Below are positions 8,468-17,162 of a DNA stretch of 64,000 bases, one piece after another (within the stretch, counting starts at the first letter, position 1; each line of letters opens with the position of its first letter). The notes under the pieces are model-generated. The model was not told where the DNA came from. It made no database searches and worked only from the letters and a program-made list of their open reading frames with translations. The translations under genes were made by a program, and so were the position numbers. The DNA is from JAIVHA01 sp965367295 (GTDB taxonomy: Bacteria > Pseudomonadota > Gammaproteobacteria > DSM-19610), in assembly GCA_965367295.1 (NCBI GenBank), contig CBDUHN010000004.1, forward strand, positions 62,001-126,000, in the 5' to 3' direction.

Positions 8468-9618
8468 TTACCTCTGCCACCCTGCGCGAACTGGAGCGCA
8501 TCCACACCCTGCTGCTCGCCCTCATCGAAGACCTCGACGAGGACGGCTACCGCAAGCAGTTTCATCCCGATCTCAGTGCCTTGGGCTGGCATCTCGGCCA
8601 CTGCACCTATATTGAATGTTACTGGCTGCACGAAGTGGTACGCGGCGACGGCAGCGTCACCCAGCCCCTGCGCGAGCTGTATGTGCCACCCATCACACCC
8701 AAACCCGAGCGTGGCTACCGCATCCCCGCCAAGCCGGAACTACTCGACTGGGTAGCCAGCCTGCAACAGTTCAACCGCGACTGGCTGGCCAGCGCCGAAC
8801 AACCGTGGGCCGATCACGAGCTGATGCGCGATGAATACCTGCCGCGCTTCCTGATCCAGCACCACAGCCAGCATTACGAAACCATGATTATGGCGCTGAC
8901 CCAGCGCGCCCTGTCGGAAGCCACGGCGGATTACCCCGTGCCCCGGGTGCTGCAGGCCCAACCCCTGCGCACCGAGCCACAGTCTATTCCCGGCGGCCAT
9001 TACCGCATCGGCGGTACCACCCCCAATGCCTTCGATAACGAGCTGCCACAACAGCAGGCTACCCTGGGGCCCTTCGCCCTTGCCCTGCATCCCGTCAGCA
9101 ATGCCGAATATCTCGCGTTCATGGAAACGAACGGCTATCTACGCCCGGACCTCTGGAGCCCTGCAGGTGAACAATGGCGTCGGCAACAGGAGATCCATGC
9201 CCCCGACCACTGGCGCCGCAATCGTGAGGGCCACTGGTACGGCATCGGGGTGCGGGGTGCCTATGAACTGATCGCCGATGAACCGGTCATGGGCCTGTGC
9301 TTCCACGAGGCTGATGCCTTCGCCCGCTGGGCGGGGGCACAGCTGCCCCACGAATACCAGTGGGAAGTGGCTTCACGCATAGGTATCCTGCAGGATACCG
9401 GTCGGGTCTGGGAATGGTGCGCCAATACCTTCGCGCCCTATGAAGGCTTCCGCGCCTTTCCCTATGACGAGTACTCCACGCCCTGGTTCGATGGCCGACA
9501 CCACACCCTGCACGGTGGTAGCCTGTATACCCAGCCATGGTTGAAACGACCCAGCTTTCGTAATTTCTACGAGGCCGACAAACGCCATATCTTCGCCGGC
9601 CTGCGCCTGGCGTATTGA
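8464..9618 (+). CDS. egtB: Hercynine oxygenase EgtB (sulfoxide synthase)
   Basis: This is a 384-residue non-haem iron enzyme that joins hercynine to a thiol donor using oxygen. The N-terminal DinB-like four-helix domain carries GWHLGHCTYIE near residue 40 and the HX3HXE iron motif at His133, His137 and Glu139 (HHSQHYE). The C-terminal half is the FGE-sulfatase/C-lectin-like domain: GGHYRIGG, the GRVWEWCANTFAPYEGF segment, HGGSLYTQP and a terminal FAGLRLAY. It starts with GTG inside the egtC stop region. No egtA or egtE lies next to it, so the gamma-glutamylcysteine supply and the final C-S lyase step must come from elsewhere. Confidence 0.93.
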   Translation: MITSATLRELERIHTLLLALIEDLDEDGYRKQFHPDLSALGWHLGHCTYIECYWLHEVVRGDGSVTQPLRELYVPPITPKPERGYRIPAKPELLDWVASLQQFNRDWLASAEQPWADHELMRDEYLPRFLIQHHSQHYETMIMALTQRALSEATADYPVPRVLQAQPLRTEPQSIPGGHYRIGGTTPNAFDNELPQQQATLGPFALALHPVSNAEYLAFMETNGYLRPDLWSPAGEQWRRQQEIHAPDHWRRNREGHWYGIGVRGAYELIADEPVMGLCFHEADAFARWAGAQLPHEYQWEVASRIGILQDTGRVWEWCANTFAPYEGFRAFPYDEYSTPWFDGRHHTLHGGSLYTQPWLKRPSFRNFYEADKRHIFAGLRLAY

Positions 9619-9629
9619 ACAAAATCTCC

Positions 9630-9845
9630 TGCAGGGGCGAGTTCATTCGTATTGCGGCATCCATTCACACCTGCATTGATCGAGTCTGCAGGGCAATTCT
9701 CCATAGCCACGAATCAACGACACCTGCAGGTGCGAGTTCATTCGTATTGCCATCTGCGGGTATGGTGGTAATGCGAATAAATTCGCACCTACAATGAATC
9801 AATGTCTCCGTTGCAGGTCCGAATTCATTCAGGCAGGTTTACAGT
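9630..9845 (+). repeat. Cluster of four short palindrome-type repeats
   Basis: Copies of a unit resembling GCAGGTGCGAATTCATTCG lie at about 9631-9653, 9725-9750 (direct), 9767-9794 (inverted) and 9812-9838. The second and third copies form an inverted pair that could fold into a long hairpin. Other copies of the same core occur elsewhere in the window. This 250-bp spacer between egtB and the ATPase gene has no other content I can identify. Confidence 0.75.
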
Positions 9846-9868
9846 ACAGTCAGCAGGGAAAGACGACC

Positions 9869-12550
9869 ATGACCAATCATCACTGGCACAATATCGACGA
9901 ACGGGAATGCCTGCGCCTGCTGGACAGCAATCTGCACGGCCTGACACAGGAGCAGGCGGCACAACGGCTGCAGCAGTACGGACCCAACCGTCTCAAGCCA
10001 CCACAGACCCGCAGCCCCTGGCTGCGTTTTCTCGGCCAGTTTCACAATGTGCTCATCTATATCCTGCTGGCGGCCGGCGCGATCACCGCACTGCTCGGCC
10101 ACTGGGTGGACAGCGGCGTGATTTTCGGTGTGGTGGTGATCAACGCCATTATCGGTTTTCTGCAGGAAGGCAAGGCGGAAAAGGCCATGGATGCCATCCG
10201 CAACATGCTCGCCCCCATGGCCATGACGCTGCGCGATGGCCATTACCGGGAAATCCCCGCCGATGAACTGGTACCCGGTGACCTGGTACAGTTACAGGCC
10301 GGCGACCGCGTGCCCGCCGATCTGCGCCTGTTACGGTTAAGGGATCTGCGCATCGACGAGGCGCCACTGACCGGCGAGTCGGTGCCAGTGGATAAGCAAC
10401 TGGCGCTGGTAAGTGTCACGGCCCCCGTCGCCGACCGACTCAACATGGCCTATTCCGGCACCCTGGTTACCTACGGCCAGGGGCACGGGCTGGTGGTTGC
10501 CACCGGCGAACAGACCCAGGTGGGGCATATCAGCGAACTACTGGGTTCGGTACAGTCCCTCACCACGCCACTGCTCAACCAAATCGCCCGTTTCGGACGT
10601 GTACTGACCCTCGTCATCCTGGCCCTGGCCCTGCTCACCTTCCTGTTCGGTGTACTGGTGCATGATCAGCCCCTCGACCAGATGTTCCTGGCCGGTGTGG
10701 CATTGGCCGTGGCGGCCATCCCCGAGGGGCTGCCCGCCATCATCACCATAACCCTGGCCATCGGCGTCCAATCCATGGCACGGCGCAACGTGATCATTCG
10801 CCGCCTGCCGGCAGTGGAAACCCTGGGTTCGGTAACCGTGATCTGTTCCGACAAGACCGGCACCCTGACCCGTAACGAAATGACCGTGACCCGCGTGATC
10901 TCTTCCGCCTACGACTTCGAGGTCACCGGTGCCGGTTATGCCCCTCACGGCGAGTTTCGCCTGGAAGGGGCGCCCGTGAACCTCGATACCTATCCGGGCG
11001 TGCTGGAAATCATGCGCGCCGGCCTGTTGTGCAATGACGCGGAACTGCAGCGCGACGAGGCCGGCCAGTGGCAGCCACAGGGCGACAGCATGGATGCAGC
11101 CTTGCTGGCGCTGGCCCGCAAGGCCGGCCTGGAGGATGAATTCGAACATCGCGAATGGCCCCGGGATGACAATATTCCCTTTGATTCCGCCCATCGCTTC
11201 ATGGCAACCCTGCATCACGACCACGCCGGCCATGGTTTCATGTACATCAAAGGCGCACCGGAACGGCTGTTCGCCATGTGTGAATGGGAACGCCATGCCG
11301 GCGAGGACCGCCCCATCCATCTCGATTACTGGCACCGCCAGCAGGAAGCACTGGGCAAACAGGGACAGCGGGTGCTGGCGGTGGCCTTTCGCCGTGCCGA
11401 CCAGGATCACCGCTGCATCGCCTTTGACGATGTGGAGCAGGGGCTCACCCTGCTCGGCCTGTACGGTTTCACCGATCCGCCGCGTGAGGATGCCCGCACC
11501 GCCGTGCAGGACTGCCGCAGCGCCGGCATCCAGGTCAAGATGATCACCGGCGACCACGCCACCACCGCACGCGCGATTGGCATCCAGCTCGGCATCGGTG
11601 ATGGCATACACGCACTGACCGGCCAGGAACTGGAAACCATGGATGATGCCGCCCTGCAGCAGGCGGTGGTCGACACCGATGTGTTCGCCCGCGCCAGCCC
11701 GGAACACAAGCTGCGCCTGGTGCAGGCACTGCAGGCCCGCGGCCAGGTCACTGCCATGACCGGTGACGGAGTCAACGATGCCCCGGCACTGAAACGCGCC
11801 GATGTGGGCGTGGCCATGGGCCGCAAGGGTACCGAAGCCGCCAAGGAAGCGGCGGAGATGGTCATCACCGACGATGACTTCGCCTCCATCGTGGCCGGCG
11901 TGGAGGAAGGCCGCACCGTCTACGACAATATCCGTAAATCCATCCTGTTCATCCTCCCCACCAATGGTGCCGAGGCGCTGGTGGTGATGGCCGCGGTGGT
12001 ACTGGGACGCATACTGCCCATCACCCCGGCACAGATTCTGTGGGTGAACATGATCACCGCCGTCACCCTGGCCCTGTCGCTGGCCTTTGAACCGGCGGAA
12101 CAGAATGTCATGCAGCGCCCGCCCCGGCGCCCCGATGAACCTCTGCTGTCGGGCCTGTTGGTGGAGCGCATCCTGCTGGTATCGGTGCTGATGGTGATCG
12201 GTACCTTCGGGTTGTTTATCTGGGCACGCGACCAGGGCATGAGCGTGGAACTGGCCCGTACCCTGGCGGTGAACACCCTGGTGGTGGGTGAGGCCTTTTA
12301 TCTGTTCAATACCCGTTACCTGGTGGCCTCCTCGCTGAACCTGCGGGCCCTGACCGGTAACCGCTATGCCCTCATGGCCACTCTGATCGTGCTGCTGTTC
12401 CAGCTGCTGTTCACCTATGCGCCACCGATGCAGGCCCTGTTCCACACCCGGCCGCTGGAACCCCTGCACTGGCTGCTGATCGTGGGCGTGGGTCTGGTGG
12501 TTTTCCTCATGGTGGAGCTGGAAAAGGCCTGGCTGCGCCGCCATCGTTAG
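9869..12550 (+). CDS. P-type (P2-like) cation-transporting ATPase
   Basis: This is an 893-residue inner-membrane pump. An N-terminal cation-ATPase domain (about 1-75) precedes the actuator motif LTGES (near 167), the M4 motif IPEGLP (near 284), the phosphorylation loop SDKTGTLT with Asp328, and the hinge MTGDGVNDAP (near 631). Six hydrophobic segments follow. IPEGLP is characteristic of P2 pumps for calcium or related cations. The M6 segment reads WVNMITAVTLALSLAFEP rather than the classical calcium-pump sequence, so the transported ion is uncertain (Ca2+, Mn2+, Na+ or other). ATG 9869 is chosen because AGGGAAAG precedes it and it gives the normal N-terminus. It stands alone, with no regulator next to it. 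Confidence 0.9.
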   Translation: MTNHHWHNIDERECLRLLDSNLHGLTQEQAAQRLQQYGPNRLKPPQTRSPWLRFLGQFHNVLIYILLAAGAITALLGHWVDSGVIFGVVVINAIIGFLQEGKAEKAMDAIRNMLAPMAMTLRDGHYREIPADELVPGDLVQLQAGDRVPADLRLLRLRDLRIDEAPLTGESVPVDKQLALVSVTAPVADRLNMAYSGTLVTYGQGHGLVVATGEQTQVGHISELLGSVQSLTTPLLNQIARFGRVLTLVILALALLTFLFGVLVHDQPLDQMFLAGVALAVAAIPEGLPAIITITLAIGVQSMARRNVIIRRLPAVETLGSVTVICSDKTGTLTRNEMTVTRVISSAYDFEVTGAGYAPHGEFRLEGAPVNLDTYPGVLEIMRAGLLCNDAELQRDEAGQWQPQGDSMDAALLALARKAGLEDEFEHREWPRDDNIPFDSAHRFMATLHHDHAGHGFMYIKGAPERLFAMCEWERHAGEDRPIHLDYWHRQQEALGKQGQRVLAVAFRRADQDHRCIAFDDVEQGLTLLGLYGFTDPPREDARTAVQDCRSAGIQVKMITGDHATTARAIGIQLGIGDGIHALTGQELETMDDAALQQAVVDTDVFARASPEHKLRLVQALQARGQVTAMTGDGVNDAPALKRADVGVAMGRKGTEAAKEAAEMVITDDDFASIVAGVEEGRTVYDNIRKSILFILPTNGAEALVVMAAVVLGRILPITPAQILWVNMITAVTLALSLAFEPAEQNVMQRPPRRPDEPLLSGLLVERILLVSVLMVIGTFGLFIWARDQGMSVELARTLAVNTLVVGEAFYLFNTRYLVASSLNLRALTGNRYALMATLIVLLFQLLFTYAPPMQALFHTRPLEPLHWLLIVGVGLVVFLMVELEKAWLRRHR

Positions 12551-12571
12551 GGAAACCGGTATACTGGCACC

Positions 12572-13114
12572 ATGGTGCAATCTCCCCACAACACCCCCGA
12601 TACCCGCCAACTCGGCAAGGTATTCATCTGGGCTGCCTGGCTGATCCTGCTGGCCCTGCTGACCTGGTTTTTCAGCGGTGTTCTGGATTGGCAGCGCAAT
12701 CCCAACCAGTCCCTGCAGACCCGCATCGATGCCGAGGGTGTGCGCGAAGTGATGCTGCAGCGCAACCACTTCGGCCATTACCTCACCAGTGGCCGCATCA
12801 ATGGCGAGCGGGTGGAGTTTATGCTGGATACCGGCGCCAGCGACGTCTCGATTCCGGCGGCTGTTGCCGAGACATTGCAGCTGCAACCCGGCGCGCCGCG
12901 TTACTACCAGACCGCCAACGGCACCATCACCGCCTATACCACCCGGCTCGATGAACTGCGCATCGGCGACATCCTGCTGCGGGATGTGCGCGCCAGCATC
13001 AACCCCGCCATGCAGGGCAACGGCATCCTGCTCGGCATGAGTGTGCTCAAGCGGCTGGAGTTCACCCAGCGCGGGGATACCCTGCTCCTGCGGCAATACC
13101 CGGAAGACGAATGA
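12572..13114 (+). CDS. Membrane-anchored retropepsin-like aspartic protease (TIGR02281 type)
   Basis: This is a 180-residue protein. A single membrane span (about residues 14-37) is followed by a periplasmic retropepsin-like domain. The catalytic signature FMLDTGASDVSIP lies near residue 88, with later GILLGMSVLKRLEF as the second hydrophobic strand. Proteins of this clan AA family are common in proteobacteria and are thought to act as dimeric proteases; no substrate is known to me. It begins 21 bp after the ATPase stop, so the two may be co-transcribed. Confidence 0.82.
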   Translation: MVQSPHNTPDTRQLGKVFIWAAWLILLALLTWFFSGVLDWQRNPNQSLQTRIDAEGVREVMLQRNHFGHYLTSGRINGERVEFMLDTGASDVSIPAAVAETLQLQPGAPRYYQTANGTITAYTTRLDELRIGDILLRDVRASINPAMQGNGILLGMSVLKRLEFTQRGDTLLLRQYPEDE

Positions 13115-13130
13115 CCCGGAACCCCTGCCA

Positions 13131-13210
13131 TCCCTTTCGTCACCCGGGAGATGGCCAGGGAGAGGGGGATGACGCAATCGCCTGCCTGAATAAATTCAGG
13201 CCTACCTCCC
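13131..13210 (+). repeat. Two short palindromic repeats
   Basis: GCCTGAAT-AA-ATTCAGGC (13184-13201) is an 8-bp hairpin of the dispersed gaattc-core family. It is preceded by a purine-rich CACCCGGGAG...CAGGGAGAGGGGG element that has a relative at about 40340-40372. Confidence 0.6.
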
Positions 13211-13272
13211 CACTGGCATCCCACATCCAATCCGGTTACCGTTTGGGCCAATAACAACGGGATACCACCTCC

Positions 13273-14634
13273 ATGATCGACACCCTCACCCAATGGACCG
13301 GACAACTGTCCGGTCTGCTCTGGGGCAGCCCGCTTACCCTGATCCTGCTGCTCGGCACCGGACTGTATCTCACCCTGCGCATGGGCCTGATCCAGGTACG
13401 CGGCTTCCGCCATTCGGTGGCCCTGGTCAGCGGCCGCTACAGCAGTCACAAGGATGTCGGCGAGGTATCGCATTTCCAGGCACTGGCCACCGCCCTGTCG
13501 GCCACCGTCGGCACCGGCAATATCGCTGGCGTGGCCGCGGCCATTTCCCTCGGCGGTCCCGGCGCCCTGTTCTGGATGTGGGTCACGGCGCTACTGGGCA
13601 TGGCCACCAAGTTCACCGAATGCACCCTGGCCATCCGCTTCCGTCAGGTGAGCGAGACCGGCGAGGTGGCCGGCGGCCCCATGTACACCCTGCTGCATGG
13701 CCTCCACAAGCCGAAGCTGGCCGCCCTGTTTGCCAGCTTTGCACTGATCGCATCCTTCGGCATCGGCAATATGGTGCAGGCCAATTCGGTGGTGGATGGC
13801 CTCAGCTATGTGTTCCCGGACTTGAAGACCAATGGCTGGCTGGTGGGAGTGCTGATGGCCACGCTGGTGGGGCTGGTGATTCTCGGTGGGGTACAGCGCA
13901 TTGCGAAGGTGGCCAGCGCCATCGTGCCCTTCATGGCAATCCTGTACGTGGCCGCCGCGCTGTTCGTACTGGCCAATCACCTCGGCGAGATTCCCGCTGC
14001 CTTCGCCACCATTATCGATCATGCCCTGAACCCCTGGTCCGTGGGCGGCGCGGCGGTGGGTGAAGCGATCCGCTGGGGCGTGGCGCGCGGGCTGTTCTCC
14101 AACGAGGCCGGCCTCGGCTCCTCGCCCATGGCCCACGCCGCAGCGCGTACCAACGAACCGGTGCGCGAGGGCCTGGTGGCCATGCTCGAACCCTTCATCG
14201 ACACCCTGGTGATCTGCACCATGACCGGGTTGGTGATCGTGGTCACCGGCGCCTACGTGGACCGCAGCGAGGAACTGGTGGGCGCCGCACTGACCGCCCA
14301 CGCCTTTCAGAACACCCTCGGGGACGGCGGTGCCTGGGTGGTGGGTTTCGGGCTGTCACTATTCGCCTTTTCCACCATCATCGCCTGGTCCTACTACGGC
14401 GACCGCTCCGCCTATTTCCTGTTTGGAGAACGCGCCGTGCTCCCCTACCGGGTGATCTTCACCCTGCTGGTGGTCGTGGGCGCCGCCGTGCCACTGCAAC
14501 TGGTGTGGAATCTGGCGGATATCACCAACATCCTCATGGCGCTGCCCAACCTGCTGGCCTTGTGGCTGCTGGCGGGGCTGGTCAAACGGCTCAAAAACGA
14601 TTATTTTTCCCGACCCCATCGTCGTACGGATTGA
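13273..14634 (+). CDS. Sodium:alanine/glycine symporter, AGCS family
   Basis: This is a 453-residue inner-membrane carrier with about ten or more hydrophobic segments. AGCS signatures include the conserved ATALSATVGTGNIAGVAAAI region near residue 75 (sodium-binding region), GGPGALFWMWVTALLGMATKF, GGPMYTL, and NEAGLGSSPMAHAAA near residue 277. These carriers import alanine or glycine with Na+. The substrate within this set is not resolved by sequence alone. It is flanked by intergenic repeats upstream and an FKBP gene 38 bp downstream. Confidence 0.92.
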   Translation: MIDTLTQWTGQLSGLLWGSPLTLILLLGTGLYLTLRMGLIQVRGFRHSVALVSGRYSSHKDVGEVSHFQALATALSATVGTGNIAGVAAAISLGGPGALFWMWVTALLGMATKFTECTLAIRFRQVSETGEVAGGPMYTLLHGLHKPKLAALFASFALIASFGIGNMVQANSVVDGLSYVFPDLKTNGWLVGVLMATLVGLVILGGVQRIAKVASAIVPFMAILYVAAALFVLANHLGEIPAAFATIIDHALNPWSVGGAAVGEAIRWGVARGLFSNEAGLGSSPMAHAAARTNEPVREGLVAMLEPFIDTLVICTMTGLVIVVTGAYVDRSEELVGAALTAHAFQNTLGDGGAWVVGFGLSLFAFSTIIAWSYYGDRSAYFLFGERAVLPYRVIFTLLVVVGAAVPLQLVWNLADITNILMALPNLLALWLLAGLVKRLKNDYFSRPHRRTD

Positions 14635-14672
14635 TCCGCGCGGCATCTCGATGATCCACACAGGAGATCCCC

Positions 14673-15026
14673 ATGGCGGATACCATCACCACCGCTTCCG
14701 GCCTGCAGTATGAAGACGTCAACATCGGCAACGGCGCCGAAGCCACCGGCCGCGGCCAGACCGTCACCGTGCACTACACCGGCTGGCTGACCGATGGCAG
14801 CAAGTTCGACTCCAGTCGTGACCGCGACGACCCGTTCAGCTTCCCCCTCGACTGCCGTTTCGTCATCGCCGGCTGGGACGAGGGCGTCAAGGGCATGAAG
14901 GTTGGCGGCAAGCGCAAGCTCACCATCCCGCCGGAGCTGGGTTATGGCGCGGCCGGAGCCGGAGGCGTGATCCCGCCCAACGCCACCCTGGTCTTCGAAG
15001 TGGAACTGCTGGAGATTTCCGAGTAG
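14673..15026 (+). CDS. FKBP-type peptidyl-prolyl cis-trans isomerase
   Basis: This is a 117-residue single-domain FKBP. The active-site pattern is complete: VTVHYTGWLTDGSKFDSS, FSFPL, VIAGWDEGVKGMKVGGKRKL, IPPELGYGAAGAG and IPPNATLVFEVELLEI. There is no signal peptide, so it is cytosolic. AGGAG precedes the ATG, and the stop codon overlaps the nadC start by one base. Confidence 0.93.
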   Translation: MADTITTASGLQYEDVNIGNGAEATGRGQTVTVHYTGWLTDGSKFDSSRDRDDPFSFPLDCRFVIAGWDEGVKGMKVGGKRKLTIPPELGYGAAGAGGVIPPNATLVFEVELLEISE

Positions 15027-15862
15027 TGCAACTCGAGGCGCTGGAACAGCAGATCCTGCAGTCGGTGCACATCGCGCTGGCGGAGGATGTAGGCAATGGC
15101 GACCTCACCGCCACGCTGATCCCCGAGGCGACCACGGGCCAGGCCCATGTCATCAGCCGCGAGCATGCGGTGCTGTGTGGCAGCGCCTGGTTCAATGCCG
15201 TGTTCGAGACACTGGACCCGCGGGTACGGATCCACTGGGCGGTCGAGGATGGCGACCGGGTCGCACCCGACCAGCGACTCTGCCAGCTGGAAGGTCCGGC
15301 CAGGGCCCTGCTCACCGGTGAGCGTTGCGCGCTCAATTTCCTGCAGACCCTGTCCGGCACGGCCACCCTGGCACGCCGCTATGCCGATGCCGTGACCGGC
15401 CTGCCGGTGCGCATCCTCGATACCCGCAAGACCATTCCCGGCCTGCGCCTGGCACAGAAATATGCCGTACGCACCGGCGGCTGCCACAATCACCGCACGG
15501 GACTGTATGATGGCATCCTGATCAAGGAGAACCACATCTCCGCCGCCGGCACCATCACTGCGGCGGTGGCTGCGGGCCGTCAGTTGGGCACCGGGCTGCC
15601 CGTGGAGGTGGAGGTGGAAAACCTCGACGAGGCCCGCGAGGCCCTGGCCGCCGGTGCCGATATCCTGCTGCTGGACAATTTCTCCCTCACCGACCTGGAG
15701 TCCGCCGTGGCGCTAAATGCCGGCAAGGCCCGGCTGGAGGCCTCTGGCGGCGTCAACCTGGAGACGGTACGCGCCATCGCCATCACCGGTGTGGATTATA
15801 TCTCGGTCGGTGGCCTGACCAAGGATCTGCACGCCCTGGACCTCTCCTTCCGCTTCGATTGA
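15026..15862 (+). CDS. nadC: Quinolinate (nicotinate-nucleotide) phosphoribosyltransferase NadC
   Basis: This 278-residue enzyme converts quinolinate and PRPP to nicotinate mononucleotide in de novo NAD synthesis. Features in order are ALAEDVGNGDLTA, ERCALNFLQTLSGTATL, the catalytic region DTRKTIPGLRLAQKYAV with GGCHNHRTGLYDGILIKENH, VEVEVENLDEA, ILLDNFS, and EASGGVNLETVRAIAITGVD with DYISVGGLTK. It starts with GTG overlapping the FKBP stop, implying translational coupling. No nadA or nadB is nearby. Confidence 0.95.
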   Translation: MQLEALEQQILQSVHIALAEDVGNGDLTATLIPEATTGQAHVISREHAVLCGSAWFNAVFETLDPRVRIHWAVEDGDRVAPDQRLCQLEGPARALLTGERCALNFLQTLSGTATLARRYADAVTGLPVRILDTRKTIPGLRLAQKYAVRTGGCHNHRTGLYDGILIKENHISAAGTITAAVAAGRQLGTGLPVEVEVENLDEAREALAAGADILLLDNFSLTDLESAVALNAGKARLEASGGVNLETVRAIAITGVDYISVGGLTKDLHALDLSFRFD

Positions 15863-16268
15863 GTTCCCATACCGCCAGTACTTCGGGCCATAGTGAATGG
15901 CATTACCTGACTCGCAGCCGGCCCCATGCACCCGCCATTGGACATGAGCCGGAATGCCGAATGGGCCGTGGGTTTTCCTCTCCCAGATCCGGGAGAAGGC
16001 AGGAAGAGAGTTGGAAAATCAGTTACTAAAGCGGTTTCAGCGCTCGTTTTGCATCCTGACCCTCCCTCCTTTCGGGGAAACAGGGAGCTTACGATTCATT
16101 GGTTATCCATTATGTAAATTTTTGCCACCAACGGACGCTACAGTTGGTAACTGAATCAGGTGATTTTTGGACCAGGCGGCTGGATTGCATCCATTACCCC
16201 AGAACACCCAAACAGCAGGAAACCTATCAAAGCGGCGAGACACCTCCGGAAACGCCGCCATAGACACC
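15863..16268. other. 406-bp intergenic region without a recognised gene
   Basis: It contains a small hairpin-capable TCTCCC...GGGAGA element near 15976-16000, related to other purine-rich palindromes in the window, and an AT-rich stretch around 16085-16125 that could hold the promoter of the HDOD-diguanylate cyclase pair. I see no convincing coding frame or structured RNA. Confidence 0.5.
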
Positions 16269-17162
16269 ATGGACGTAAACGACCAGCCATCCAATCCACG
16301 CGCCAGGATCCAGGAACTCCTGCACCTGCCTCCCCTGGCACCGGTCGCACAGGAACTGTTGCGGGAACTGGCACAGGAGGAAATCGATATCCCCCGCCTG
16401 GCGCAGGTGATCGAGAAGGATCCCGGCCTTACCGCGCGCCTGATCGGGGTGGCGAATTCCGCCTATTTCAGCCAGCGTGACCCCATTTACGACCTGTCCA
16501 CCGCCATTATCCGCGTCCTGGGACTGAACCTGGTGAAAAGCCTGTCACTCGGTATCGCCTTGAGCAAACCGTTTGATCTCAGCCGTTGCCCGGGCTTTGA
16601 ACTCGATCGCTACTGGTACGTGGCCATGCTCACCTCCACCCTGGCCAATCAGCTCGCACCCCAGGCCCGGCTGGAACCCGGTGCCACCGAGTACCTGTTT
16701 CTGGGTGGCCTGCTCCACAACCTGGGGGAACTGGTACTGGCCCATTGTTTCCCGACGGAAGTACAGGAAGTGCTACGCGAAAAACATTTCCAGAAGGACA
16801 AGCCACTGGCACAACTGCAACAGGACATCATCGGCCTCAATGCCTGCGAGGCTGGCGTGGCCCTGAGCCATAAATGGCATCTCCCCGAAAAGGTGACGCG
16901 TATCCTCAAACATCACCACAACACCCAGTACCGCGACCAGGAGTGGCGCACCGTGTGCCTGATCGGCTATTGCAGCCGCCTGGTGGATGCGGGCTACTGC
17001 GCAGAGGGAACGGCACCCAGTGAGGAGCAACTCGCCGAGCACAATGTGCTGCAGCTGCCGGAAAATGCCGTAATGGCAGCAGTGGAACGCCTGCAGAGCA
17101 AGAATGAACAGACCCTGGCCCTGGCCCGGGCACTGGCCAATGGAGACCACAACGGTGGATAG
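16269..17162 (+). CDS. HDOD-domain signalling protein
   Basis: This is a 297-residue protein made almost entirely of one HDOD domain: LPPLAPVAQELL, IEKDPGLTARLIGVANSAYF, STAIIRVLGLNLVKSLSLGIAL and FLGGLLHNLGELVL. HDOD domains are non-catalytic relatives of HD phosphohydrolases found in c-di-GMP and motility signalling. Its reading frame runs 23 bp into the following GAF-GGDEF gene, so the two are translationally linked and probably act together. ATG 16269 is the likely start; an upstream TTG in frame would add a non-conserved extension. Confidence 0.85.
   Translation: MDVNDQPSNPRARIQELLHLPPLAPVAQELLRELAQEEIDIPRLAQVIEKDPGLTARLIGVANSAYFSQRDPIYDLSTAIIRVLGLNLVKSLSLGIALSKPFDLSRCPGFELDRYWYVAMLTSTLANQLAPQARLEPGATEYLFLGGLLHNLGELVLAHCFPTEVQEVLREKHFQKDKPLAQLQQDIIGLNACEAGVALSHKWHLPEKVTRILKHHHNTQYRDQEWRTVCLIGYCSRLVDAGYCAEGTAPSEEQLAEHNVLQLPENAVMAAVERLQSKNEQTLALARALANGDHNGG

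Noticed and set aside
9630..9845. CRISPR array
   Set aside because: The repeats are few, imperfect, in both orientations and without regular spacers; they fit REP-type palindromes.
10538..13177. Very long open frame (879 codons) on the minus strand opposite the P-type ATPase gene
   Set aside because: It is antisense to a gene with complete P-type motifs; its translation is low-complexity His/Gln/Gly-rich with no family features, as expected from GC-rich codon bias on the other strand.
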